From: Mycolicibacterium boenickei
GTDB lineage: Bacteria; Actinomycetota; Actinomycetes; Mycobacteriales; Mycobacteriaceae
DNA: 64,000 nucleotides
Reading direction: 5' to 3'
Assembly (NCBI RefSeq): GCF_010731295.1
Contig: NZ_AP022579.1
Location: 3,534,001 to 3,598,000, forward strand
Position 1 is the first letter of the stretch; every line of letters begins with the position of its first letter. Of the stretch, positions 57,956 to 64,000 are shown in pieces. The notes below the pieces were generated by a model. It did no database searches. It was not told the origin of the DNA and saw only the letters and a list, made by a program, of their open reading frames with translations. Position numbers and translations under genes: made by a program.

Positions 57956-58865
57956 GGAAGTGGTCCACTCCGACGTCCTCGAGGACCGCCAGCGCGTCGT
58001 CGGTGAGCACCGCCAGCGACGAGTACAGGGTCACCAGGTAGGACGCGATGGCCGACCGGTTGATGCCGGTGAAGCGCACCGACAGGCCCGGGGCCTGCTC
58101 GCCGACCAGTCCCGGCTGGAACAGACCGACGACACCCTGACGCTCCTCACCGGTACGCACCAGGATGAACTTGGTCTTGCCGTCGGTCACCGGGACCTTG
58201 TCCGACGGCACGATCGGGATGCCGCGCCAGGTGATGAACTGAGCGCCGAACAGGCTGACGACTGGCGGCGGGACGCCGCGGCGGGTGGCTTCACGGCCGA
58301 ACGCCGCCACCCCGAGCGGATTGGTCAGGAAGAACGCCGGGGTCTTCCACACCTTGGTGATCAGCGAGTCCAGGTCGTCGGGGGTGGGGGTGCCGCGCAG
58401 GGTCTGGATGGTCTGCTCGGGCGTCACCTGCGACAGCAACCCGTACTCGGGGTTGTTGACCAGCTCGAACTCCTGGCGTTCCTTGATCGTCTCGATGGTC
58501 AGCCGCAACTGCTGGGCCACCTGATCGTGCGGGCTGGAGTACAGGTCGGACACCCGAGTGTGCACGTCGAGCAATGTCGAGATCGAGCGCAGGGTGTACT
58601 CGCGCGGACTGGTCTCGTAGTCCACGTAGGTCTCGGGCAGCGGCTCTTCGGTGCCTGCACCTTCCTCCGAGTGGATCGCCACCTGATCGGGGTTGACCAC
58701 CCGGTTCACCCGGTAGATGCCCGCCTCGACCGGGACCCAGCTCAGCAGGTGCAGCAGGAACCGAGGGGTGATGGTGGACAGCTGGGGAACGGTCTTGGTC
58801 GCATTCGCCAGCTGCCGGGCGGCAAGATCGCCGAGTGCCTGTGATTCGTTCTGCGCGGACGTCAC
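57942..58865 (-). CDS. Family 2A encapsulin shell protein (MMP-I/SrpI)
   Basis: 307-residue shell protein with HK97 phage-capsid fold, very close to the M. leprae major membrane protein I (MMP-I). Recognisable segments are LLHLLSWVPVEAGIYRVNRV, YETSPREYTLRSISTLLDVH in part, VWKTPAFFLTNPLGVAAFG and ERQGVVGLFQPGLVGEQAPG. Sixty such subunits form a nanocompartment in the Synechococcus homologue. The only likely cargo is the desulfurase that overlaps it. Upstream, 151 bases separate it from a divergent leaderless cysteine-rich ORF. Confidence 0.95.
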   Translation of the reverse strand: MTSAQNESQALGDLAARQLANATKTVPQLSTITPRFLLHLLSWVPVEAGIYRVNRVVNPDQVAIHSEEGAGTEEPLPETYVDYETSPREYTLRSISTLLDVHTRVSDLYSSPHDQVAQQLRLTIETIKERQEFELVNNPEYGLLSQVTPEQTIQTLRGTPTPDDLDSLITKVWKTPAFFLTNPLGVAAFGREATRRGVPPPVVSLFGAQFITWRGIPIVPSDKVPVTDGKTKFILVRTGEERQGVVGLFQPGLVGEQAPGLSVRFTGINRSAIASYLVTLYSSLAVLTDDALAVLEDVGVDHFHEYK

Positions 58866-59003
58866 GGGGGTCCTACCTCCAACCGGTCAAAGTGGGTGTG
58901 GGCGGCAACGATACGGCCAAATCCTGTCCACGACAGTGTTTAGCGCGCGGACGATTCAAACCTGTCACGCCGATGTGAACTGGGCATTGCTGCCGACTTG
59001 CCG

Positions 59004-59019
59004 TATGGTGGGCCGCATG
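59004..59019 (+). promoter_or_regulatory. -10 element placing the transcript start at the uORF ATG
   Basis: TATGGT (59004-59009) ends 8 bases before the ATG at 59017. The mRNA would start at or next to the ATG, giving a leaderless upstream ORF, as is common in mycobacteria. Confidence 0.5.
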
Positions 59020-59082
59020 CAACACGTCGAATCGCTGCGCGTCGCCATCGTGCGCTGCCTCGACGTGCGTTGTTGTTGTTGA
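59017..59082 (+). CDS. Leaderless polycysteine leader peptide (21 aa)
   Basis: The ORF encodes MQHVESLRVAIVRCLDVRCC plus a final Cys, so three consecutive TGT codons precede the TGA. Polycysteine leaderless ORFs are established cysteine-responsive attenuators in mycobacteria. Ribosomes stall on the Cys codons when cysteine is scarce and free a sequestered ribosome site downstream. The next gene is the TQXA-like protein at 59172. An anti-SD/SD pair in the following leader supports the mechanism. Confidence 0.82.
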   Translation: MQHVESLRVAIVRCLDVRCCC

Positions 59083-59171
59083 TTTTCTGACGCCCTCTTC
59101 TGCGTCGTCCGCCCGCTTTCTCGCGGTGCGTTGATGCGCGCGTATCCGGCCTTCAAGAAAGTCAACCCGCC
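59083..59171 (+). promoter_or_regulatory. Attenuator leader with anti-SD/SD pair
   Basis: CTTTCT (59116-59121) is the exact complement of the SD-like AGAAAG (59156-59161) that lies 10 bases before the ATG at 59172. Pairing would hide the ribosome site. The same arrangement is found in front of subI. Regulation by stalling on the uORF Cys codons is inferred. Confidence 0.6.
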
Positions 59172-60491
59172 ATGTCTGTCCTGTCTTTTGATGATTCCCG
59201 CGTCGAACTCCCGGTGGATTCCCAGGGAGCGTCCGGTCCGGTCGCCGTGCGCACCCGGATCCGTCCGCGCCGGGCCGATCCGGCGCCGATGACGCGGTAC
59301 CGCGGTGGCACCTATTCGCACACCGTGGACACCGTGGTGTTCACCGACGGCACCTCGGCGCGCACCGACCTGATCAGGCTGAATCCCAATGTGGAGGCCT
59401 ACTCGCTGGACTTCGCCGGGATCGCGCCCACCCGGCCGTCGCGGTATCAGGCCGCCACCTGGTCGGCGGTGCGCAACCTGCGTGCCCGCTCGTATGAGGC
59501 CGAGGTGGACTGGATCGTCCGCAACTCGTTTCCGACTCTCGGCACGGCTGAACTGAGCCGCCGGATGCGGGCGGCCGGGGTGCCGCTGGGCGCGGCCAAC
59601 CTGGCCGAACACGAGGCCATCGCGGCCACTCAGGCAGCCATCTGGTTGTTCACCAACGGGCTGGCGCTGGACAACCGGCCGCGCAACGAACCGACGAGGG
59701 CGCACCCCGACGCCGACGGGATCGTGTTCGAGTTCGACGGGGCACCCCAGCTGGGCGGCTACACGGTCGAACTGGAATCGACCGCCGCGGTGTCGTTGGT
59801 GCTGCAGAAGTCGCACGACGGCGTGCGGTGGGAGGACGTGGCGGCCTCGGGACTCAATGTCGCGGCCGGACGGGGCACGCATCGCCGGACCCTCGGGGTC
59901 GGCAGCACCGTGTCCTCGACCCGGCCCGGCCGCGGTGCGCAGGGTTACCGGTACTACCGGCTGGCCGTCCTGTCCGACCGTGACGCACTGGTGCGGATCA
60001 CCGATATCCGGTTCTGGCTCAACGGATCCGGCACGTTCGCCAACTCCGACCGGGTGGTACATCTGTACAACTATCTGACCGCCGGGGCCCGCGCGGCCCG
60101 GCGCGCCACCACGCCTCCCGCGTTGGCCGCCGAGGACGCCGTGGTCGAGGCGGGGTTGATCGGGCCGTTCCGGTTGCGGGCCACCGACACCGCGGCGCTC
60201 GCGGTGTCAGACGGGGCGGTCGTCGATCGCCACGGCCGGGAGCTGAGCGGCCCGGTCGAACCGGGCGACGAGTTCTTCCTGCGGGCGCCTGCGGGCGTCG
60301 ATCAGGTCGTGCTGACCGTGCGCGTCCCGGCCACCCCTGACGGCTTCGGCGGGCGCGTGATCACCGGAATCGCCGACGATGGCGCGAGCGGACTCACTCC
60401 GGTGGTGCTGGTGACCCCGGCTCAGCTGGAGGTCGAGTTCGACGTCCAGTTCGACGCCGCATGGTCGGGCCAGCTGACCCGCAGCGCCTGA
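59172..60491 (+). CDS. TQXA/thioester-domain-like protein
   Basis: 439 residues. The N-terminal half (about 40-165) resembles TQXA thioester domains, with the C-terminal signature ATQAAIWLFTNG (Q154). At the place where the thioester cysteine is expected the sequence reads EAYSLDF, so S78 replaces Cys and a Cys-Gln thioester cannot form. The C-terminal half is beta-rich with a lectin/F5-8-like feel (YTVELESTAAVSLVLQKSHD), then a second beta module. No signal peptide or membrane anchor is visible, which is odd for this mostly surface family. It lies under the polycysteine leader, so it is probably induced in low cysteine. Function is unknown. Confidence 0.75.
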   Translation: MSVLSFDDSRVELPVDSQGASGPVAVRTRIRPRRADPAPMTRYRGGTYSHTVDTVVFTDGTSARTDLIRLNPNVEAYSLDFAGIAPTRPSRYQAATWSAVRNLRARSYEAEVDWIVRNSFPTLGTAELSRRMRAAGVPLGAANLAEHEAIAATQAAIWLFTNGLALDNRPRNEPTRAHPDADGIVFEFDGAPQLGGYTVELESTAAVSLVLQKSHDGVRWEDVAASGLNVAAGRGTHRRTLGVGSTVSSTRPGRGAQGYRYYRLAVLSDRDALVRITDIRFWLNGSGTFANSDRVVHLYNYLTAGARAARRATTPPALAAEDAVVEAGLIGPFRLRATDTAALAVSDGAVVDRHGRELSGPVEPGDEFFLRAPAGVDQVVLTVRVPATPDGFGGRVITGIADDGASGLTPVVLVTPAQLEVEFDVQFDAAWSGQLTRSA

Positions 60492-60508
60492 CCACACCTG
60501 CAGAACGC

Positions 60509-62539
60509 CTACATCGGCGCGTTGGCCGGCTGGAACACCCCGGAACTGTCGGACTCCTCCTCGGCCCGGATCACGTGCACCACGGCGTTGATCAGGGCCA
60601 GGTGGGTGAACGCCTGCGGGAAGTTGCCCAGGTGCCGGCCCGTCCGCGGCTCGATCTCCTCGGCGTACAGATGCAGCGGGCTGGCGAACGACAACAATCG
60701 CTCCAGCAGATGCTTGGCCCGGCTCACCTCACCGATCTCGACGAGGGCGGACACCAGCCAGAACGAACAGATCGTGAAGGTGCCCTCTTCGCCGGACAGG
60801 CCGTCGTCGGTCTCCTCGACGCGATAGCGCAGCACCAGGCCGTCCTCGGTGAGCTCGTCGGCGATCGCCAGCACGGTGGCCCGCACCCGCGGATCATCCG
60901 AGGGCAGGAACCGCGTCAGAACCGCCAGCAGCAGCGACGCGTCCAGCGCGTCGTCGCCGTAGCGCTGGGTCAGCACGCCACGGGAATCGACGCCACGGGC
61001 CAGGATGTCGGCCTTGATCTCCTCGGCCGTGGCGCGCCACTGCTGCGCGTAGCTCTTCTCACCCTGCAGCTCGGCCAGCTTCGAACCGCGGTCCAGCGCC
61101 ACCCAGCACATGATCTTGCTGGAGGTGAAGTGCTGCGGTTCGCCGCGCACCTCCCAGATGCCGCGGTCGGGCTCCTTCCAATGCTTGATCGCCTCTTCGA
61201 CCTGGTTCTTCAGCACCGGCCACAGCGCCTCGGGAATCTGCTCGCGCGACTTGGCGTGCAGGTAAACCGAATCGAGCATCGTGCCCCAGATGTCGTGCTG
61301 CATCTGGTTGTAGGCGCCGTTGCCGATGCGCACGGGCCGGGCGTTGTCGTAACCGGACAGGTGGTGCAGTTCTTCCTCGACCAGGCTGCGTTCGCCTCCG
61401 ACCCCGTACATCACCTGCAGCGGGTGCCGTTCCCCGTTGTTCGCGCCGGAGACATCGGCGATGAACGAGAAGAAATCGTCGGCTTCCCGGTCCAGCCCGA
61501 GCGTGTACAAACCCCACAGCGCGAACGTGGAGTCGCGGATCCACGAGTAGCGGTAGTCCCAGTTGCGTTCGCCGTGCGGCGTTTCCGGCAGCGATGTGGT
61601 GGGTGCGGCCAGCAGGGCGCCGGTCGGCGAGTAGGTCAGCCCTTTCAGGGTCAGTGCGCTGCGCTGCAGGTACGACCGCCACGGGTGGTCGGGGAAGTCG
61701 CCGATGTTGATCCACTGCCGCCAGGACTCGCTGGTCTTCCACATCTTCTCGGCGGCCTCGTCGTAGGTCTGCGGGGCCGGGTGCTTGGACCAGCTCAGCG
61801 CGACGAACACGTTGTCGCCCTCGGTGAGCCGGGTGCGCGCGCGGGCCTCGCGGCCCTCGATGCCGATGCGCAGGTTGGTGGTGAGCCGCAGCGTGGGGTG
61901 CGAATCCGGGTTGCGGCTGGCGCGGGCGATGGCCTCGCCGTACGCCGGGCCGGAGTACTCCCACGACGCGCTGACCCGGTGGTAGTCGAACGCCGGCTCG
62001 CAGTTCATCACGAGTTCGACGGTGCCGCTGACGCAGCGGACGGTGCGCAGCAGGATGTGCTCGGCGTCCCAGTCCATGGGGGTGCGCCGGTGCGTGCGGG
62101 AGCGGGTCTCGATGTCGTGCCACGGGCCCATCACGAGCGCGTCGCGCACGATCAGCCACCCGGTGTGGGTCTGCCAGGTCGTTTCCAGGATCAGGCTGCC
62201 CGGCAGGTAGCGGCGCGCCGCCGGAACGGTCACGCCGTAGGGGCCGAGCCGGAAGTGGCCCGCGCTGCGGTCCAGGATCGCCCCGAAAACGCTGGGGGAG
62301 TCCGGCCGGGGGACACACAGCCACTCCACCGAACCGGCCGAGGAGATCAGGCAGGTGTTCTCGCAGTCGGACAGGAAGCCGTAGTCGGCGATCGGCGGGA
62401 ACGGGTTCCGTAGCGCCCCGCCCGACGAGTACGGCACCGGGGCGGTCACCGTCAACGGCGCCTCGGGTGCCTTGGGCGTGTCAGCTGTCTTGTCGAGTGC
62501 CGCGACGACATCCGTGGGCTCGGTGTGTTGCAGAACCAT
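60509..62539 (-). CDS. Glycoside hydrolase family 15 trehalase
   Basis: 676 residues from ATG 62539; a GTG two codons upstream is possible. The N-terminal beta-sandwich (PFPPIADYGFLSDCENTCLI in part) is followed by the (alpha/alpha)6 barrel. Active-site segments are RNWDYRYSWIRDSTFALWGL and EEGTFTICSFWLV with its catalytic acid. It corresponds to Rv2402, and mycobacterial members of this group hydrolyse trehalose to glucose. No signal peptide is present, so it acts on cytoplasmic trehalose. It converges with the TQXA gene with 17 bases between stops. Confidence 0.92.
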   Translation of the reverse strand: MVLQHTEPTDVVAALDKTADTPKAPEAPLTVTAPVPYSSGGALRNPFPPIADYGFLSDCENTCLISSAGSVEWLCVPRPDSPSVFGAILDRSAGHFRLGPYGVTVPAARRYLPGSLILETTWQTHTGWLIVRDALVMGPWHDIETRSRTHRRTPMDWDAEHILLRTVRCVSGTVELVMNCEPAFDYHRVSASWEYSGPAYGEAIARASRNPDSHPTLRLTTNLRIGIEGREARARTRLTEGDNVFVALSWSKHPAPQTYDEAAEKMWKTSESWRQWINIGDFPDHPWRSYLQRSALTLKGLTYSPTGALLAAPTTSLPETPHGERNWDYRYSWIRDSTFALWGLYTLGLDREADDFFSFIADVSGANNGERHPLQVMYGVGGERSLVEEELHHLSGYDNARPVRIGNGAYNQMQHDIWGTMLDSVYLHAKSREQIPEALWPVLKNQVEEAIKHWKEPDRGIWEVRGEPQHFTSSKIMCWVALDRGSKLAELQGEKSYAQQWRATAEEIKADILARGVDSRGVLTQRYGDDALDASLLLAVLTRFLPSDDPRVRATVLAIADELTEDGLVLRYRVEETDDGLSGEEGTFTICSFWLVSALVEIGEVSRAKHLLERLLSFASPLHLYAEEIEPRTGRHLGNFPQAFTHLALINAVVHVIRAEEESDSSGVFQPANAPM

Positions 62540-62654
62540 CCGCACATCATCATCTGCGGACAGAGGTGGCGTCTACCCAAGACAGGCGTGTCGAATCTTA
62601 CGGGCGGGACGGGACCGGAAAAGGATGCACCGCGCCATCGCCTACGCTTGCCCC

Positions 62655-62858
62655 ATGGCGGCAATCCTCAACTGGTGGGACGGCGTCGAATTGTGGCTGA
62701 CCGGGCTGCCGTTCGTCGTGCAGACCGCCGTGGTCATGCCGGTGGTGCTGGCACTGGCCTATGGCAGCGCAGTGGTGCTCGACGGCGTGCTGGGCTGGGG
62801 AATCACCGGATTGCACCGGTTGCGCCACGCCCCAGCTGACGAGGTGGAATCCGAGTGA
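62655..62858 (+). CDS. Small conserved membrane protein (67 aa)
   Basis: 67 residues from ATG 62655. The amphipathic start MAAILNWWDGVELWLTGLP leads into one long membrane segment (FVVQTAVVMPVVLALAYGSA), then a charged C-terminal tail. It corresponds in position and character to the small Rv2401A-type protein beside subI. Function is unknown. It is coupled by a GTGA overlap to an even smaller membrane ORF. Confidence 0.82.
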   Translation: MAAILNWWDGVELWLTGLPFVVQTAVVMPVVLALAYGSAVVLDGVLGWGITGLHRLRHAPADEVESE

Positions 62859-62941
62859 ACGGGATGCCACGCTCACGTGTCACGCTGATCTTGATTCTGC
62901 TGGTTGTGCTGGTCATTGTGATGTGGTTGCTGACCCGCTAA
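62855..62941 (+). CDS. Single-span membrane microprotein (28 aa)
   Basis: An ORF of 28 residues from GTG 62855 to TAA 62941. It begins VNGMPRSR, continues as a nearly pure Leu/Val/Ile span (LILILLVVLVIVMWLL) and ends TR. The start overlaps the stop of the 67-aa gene (GTGA), the same coupling used by real gene pairs in this window. The positive-inside N-terminus and single span suggest a genuine membrane microprotein. Without comparative data it remains tentative. Confidence 0.65.
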   Translation: MNGMPRSRVTLILILLVVLVIVMWLLTR

Positions 62942-62984
62942 CCGGGACACCCATAGCTCGGCGGGCGCGACGCCGGAATTCTGT

Positions 62985-63000
62985 TATTCTTCGCGCCATG
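62985..63000 (+). promoter_or_regulatory. -10 element for leaderless uORF upstream of subI
   Basis: TATTCT (62985-62990) ends 7 bases before the ATG at 62998, as expected if transcription starts at that ATG. Confidence 0.55.
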
Positions 63001-63090
63001 CATTCAGCGTCCGGCAAGACCGAGAGCCATGTCTTGGCTCTCATTGCCGTGGGTTCATGCGCTGTTGCAGACGTCGCCTGTTGTCGCTGA
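62998..63090 (+). CDS. Leaderless cysteine-rich leader peptide (30 aa)
   Basis: A 30-residue ORF beginning MHSASGKTESH and ending GSCAVADVACCR, with Cys codons at 21, 28 and 29, the last two adjacent to the end. It is expected to be leaderless from the TATTCT element. It precedes the sulfate-binding protein gene, a gene that low cysteine should induce. A Cys-responsive attenuator role is inferred from position, composition and the downstream anti-SD/SD pair. Confidence 0.78.
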   Translation: MHSASGKTESHVLALIAVGSCAVADVACCR

Positions 63091-63206
63091 CTCCAACCCG
63101 TCCGCGGTTTGGTGTCGGTGGCGCTAGCTGTACGCCCGGATACTCTTCTTCGCCTTTCCGCCTGACGGGACCTCGTATTGTCCGCTGTCCGCAAGAAAGG
63201 TCATCA
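63091..63206 (+). promoter_or_regulatory. subI leader with anti-SD/SD pair
   Basis: CCTTTC (63153-63158) exactly complements the SD GAAAGG (63195-63200), which is 6 bases from the subI GTG. The layout equals that of the 59083-59171 leader: Cys-rich ORF, anti-SD, SD, gene. Confidence 0.6.
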
Positions 63207-64000
63207 GTGCCCATTTACAAGTCCCATGTCAGCAGGTTCTGGCGAACCGCCACCGTCCTGGCCACCACCGGCGTCCTCGCCGTCGGCTGCGGCGGCGGCG
63301 CGAGTGACGTCGCCGGAGGCGATCAGGGTGCGGCGGGTGCCGACACCACGCTGACGCTTGTGGCCTACGCAGTGCCCGAACCCGGCTGGAGCAAGATCAT
63401 CCCGGCATTTGCCGCCACCGAGGAGGGCAAGGGCGTCGCGGTGCGGACGTCGTACGGTGCCTCCGGCGACCAGTCCCGTGCGGTGGCCGACGGCAAGCCG
63501 GCCGACATCGTCAACTTCTCGGTCGAGCCCGACGTCACCCGGTTGGTCAAGGCCGACAAGGTGGCCGACGACTGGAGCGCGGGCAACACGAAGGGCATCC
63601 CGTTCGGTTCTGTGGTGTCATTAGTGGTGCGCAAGGGTAACCCCAAGGGCATCAAAGACTGGGATGACCTGCTGCAGCCCGGGCTCGAGGTGGTCACCCC
63701 GAGTCCGCTGAGTTCGGGTTCGGCCAAGTGGAACCTGCTGGCGCCGTACGCCGCAAAGAGCAACGGCGGCAAGGACTCCGCGGCCGGTCTGGACTTCGTC
63801 AACAAGCTGGTCACCGAGCACGTCAAGACCCGCCCCGGTTCGGGCCGGGAGGCCACCGACGTGTTCCTGCAGGGCACCGGCGACGTGCTGATCAGCTACG
63901 AGAACGAGGCGATCAACGTCGAGCGGCAGGGCAAGGACGTCGAGCACGTCAACCCGCCGCAGACCTTCAAGATCGAGAACCCCGTGGCGGTCGTCAAGAC
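63207..64000 (+). CDS. subI: Sulfate-binding lipoprotein, 3'-truncated by window edge
   Basis: Periplasmic sulfate/thiosulfate-binding component of the CysTWA-type ABC importer. The frame opens at GTG 63207, 6 bases after GAAAGG, and remains open to the window end (264 codons seen of about 340). The signal sequence ends in an Ala-Val-Gly-Cys lipobox (C28). Family segments include YGASGDQSRAV, ADIVNFSVEPDVTRLV and LISYENEAIN. It corresponds to Rv2400c; cysT-cysW-cysA1 would be expected just beyond the edge. Expression is probably set by cysteine through the leader peptide upstream. Confidence 0.94.
   Translation, partial: MPIYKSHVSRFWRTATVLATTGVLAVGCGGGASDVAGGDQGAAGADTTLTLVAYAVPEPGWSKIIPAFAATEEGKGVAVRTSYGASGDQSRAVADGKPADIVNFSVEPDVTRLVKADKVADDWSAGNTKGIPFGSVVSLVVRKGNPKGIKDWDDLLQPGLEVVTPSPLSSGSAKWNLLAPYAAKSNGGKDSAAGLDFVNKLVTEHVKTRPGSGREATDVFLQGTGDVLISYENEAINVERQGKDVEHVNPPQTFKIENPVAVVK

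Noticed and set aside
60461..62413. 650-codon rightward frame under the trehalase gene
   Set aside because: Antisense shadow; the GH15 active-site motifs are all on the minus strand.

Overview
The window is high-GC DNA from a mycobacterium, most likely a free-living, fast-growing Mycolicibacterium-type species. The gene order follows the block known from Mycobacterium tuberculosis as rne-rplU-rpmA-obg-proB-nadE-rbsK-proA-nadD-rsfS-gpgP-octT-degV-comEA-comEC-holA-rpsT-lepA-subI. It is interrupted by accessory genes that M. tuberculosis lacks or keeps elsewhere. No rRNA, tRNA, CRISPR array or insertion sequence was recognised. The genes at both ends are cut by the window: rne lacks its 5' part and subI its 3' part.

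1-5.4 kb holds RNA and ribosome housekeeping (RNase E, L21, L27, Obg) and proline synthesis (ProB). Structured leaders precede rplU and obg. 5.4-8.8 kb is accessory: a TetR regulator divergent from a cytochrome P450 with a palindromic operator between them, a sirtuin and an isochorismatase-like hydrolase. 8.9-22.5 kb has NadE, a large exported hydrolase, a crotonase, ribokinase, ProA, a MoxR/VWA pair, and the tight operon nadD-rsfS-gpgP-octT-degV, which links NAD synthesis, ribosome silencing and methylglucose lipopolysaccharide synthesis.

22.6-29.8 kb has a DapB-like reductase, a stomatin/slipin gene, a 1.4 kb AT-richer island with one unrecognised, possibly PIN-like gene bounded by a 59-bp direct repeat, then comEA-comEC-holA and rpsT. 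30-37 kb has the conserved trio of ATP-grasp, alpha-E and transglutaminase genes, a MarR-controlled membrane protein/LLM oxidoreductase pair, a metallo-beta-lactamase protein and a CBS protein. 37-41 kb has two divergent DUF1254-type genes and a GNAT. 41-45 kb is a cobalamin-riboswitch-led BtuF-BtuF-BtuC-BtuD-like uptake operon, followed by a MazF-fold protein and LepA.

47.7-64 kb has a strong sulfur theme. First comes a five-gene cluster with two DszA/NtaA-type flavin monooxygenases, an APC permease, a GNAT and a DszC-like flavoprotein; I infer N-acetylation-dependent salvage of an S-modified amino acid. Next is a family 2A encapsulin shell with its cysteine desulfurase cargo, whose disordered N-terminus carries a repeated VAPRG motif. 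Divergent from the shell is a leaderless cysteine-rich upstream ORF, and a second one precedes the sulfate-binding protein gene subI. Both leaders have the same anti-SD/SD layout and look like cysteine-responsive attenuators. A TQXA-like protein, a GH15 trehalase and two tiny membrane proteins fill the rest.
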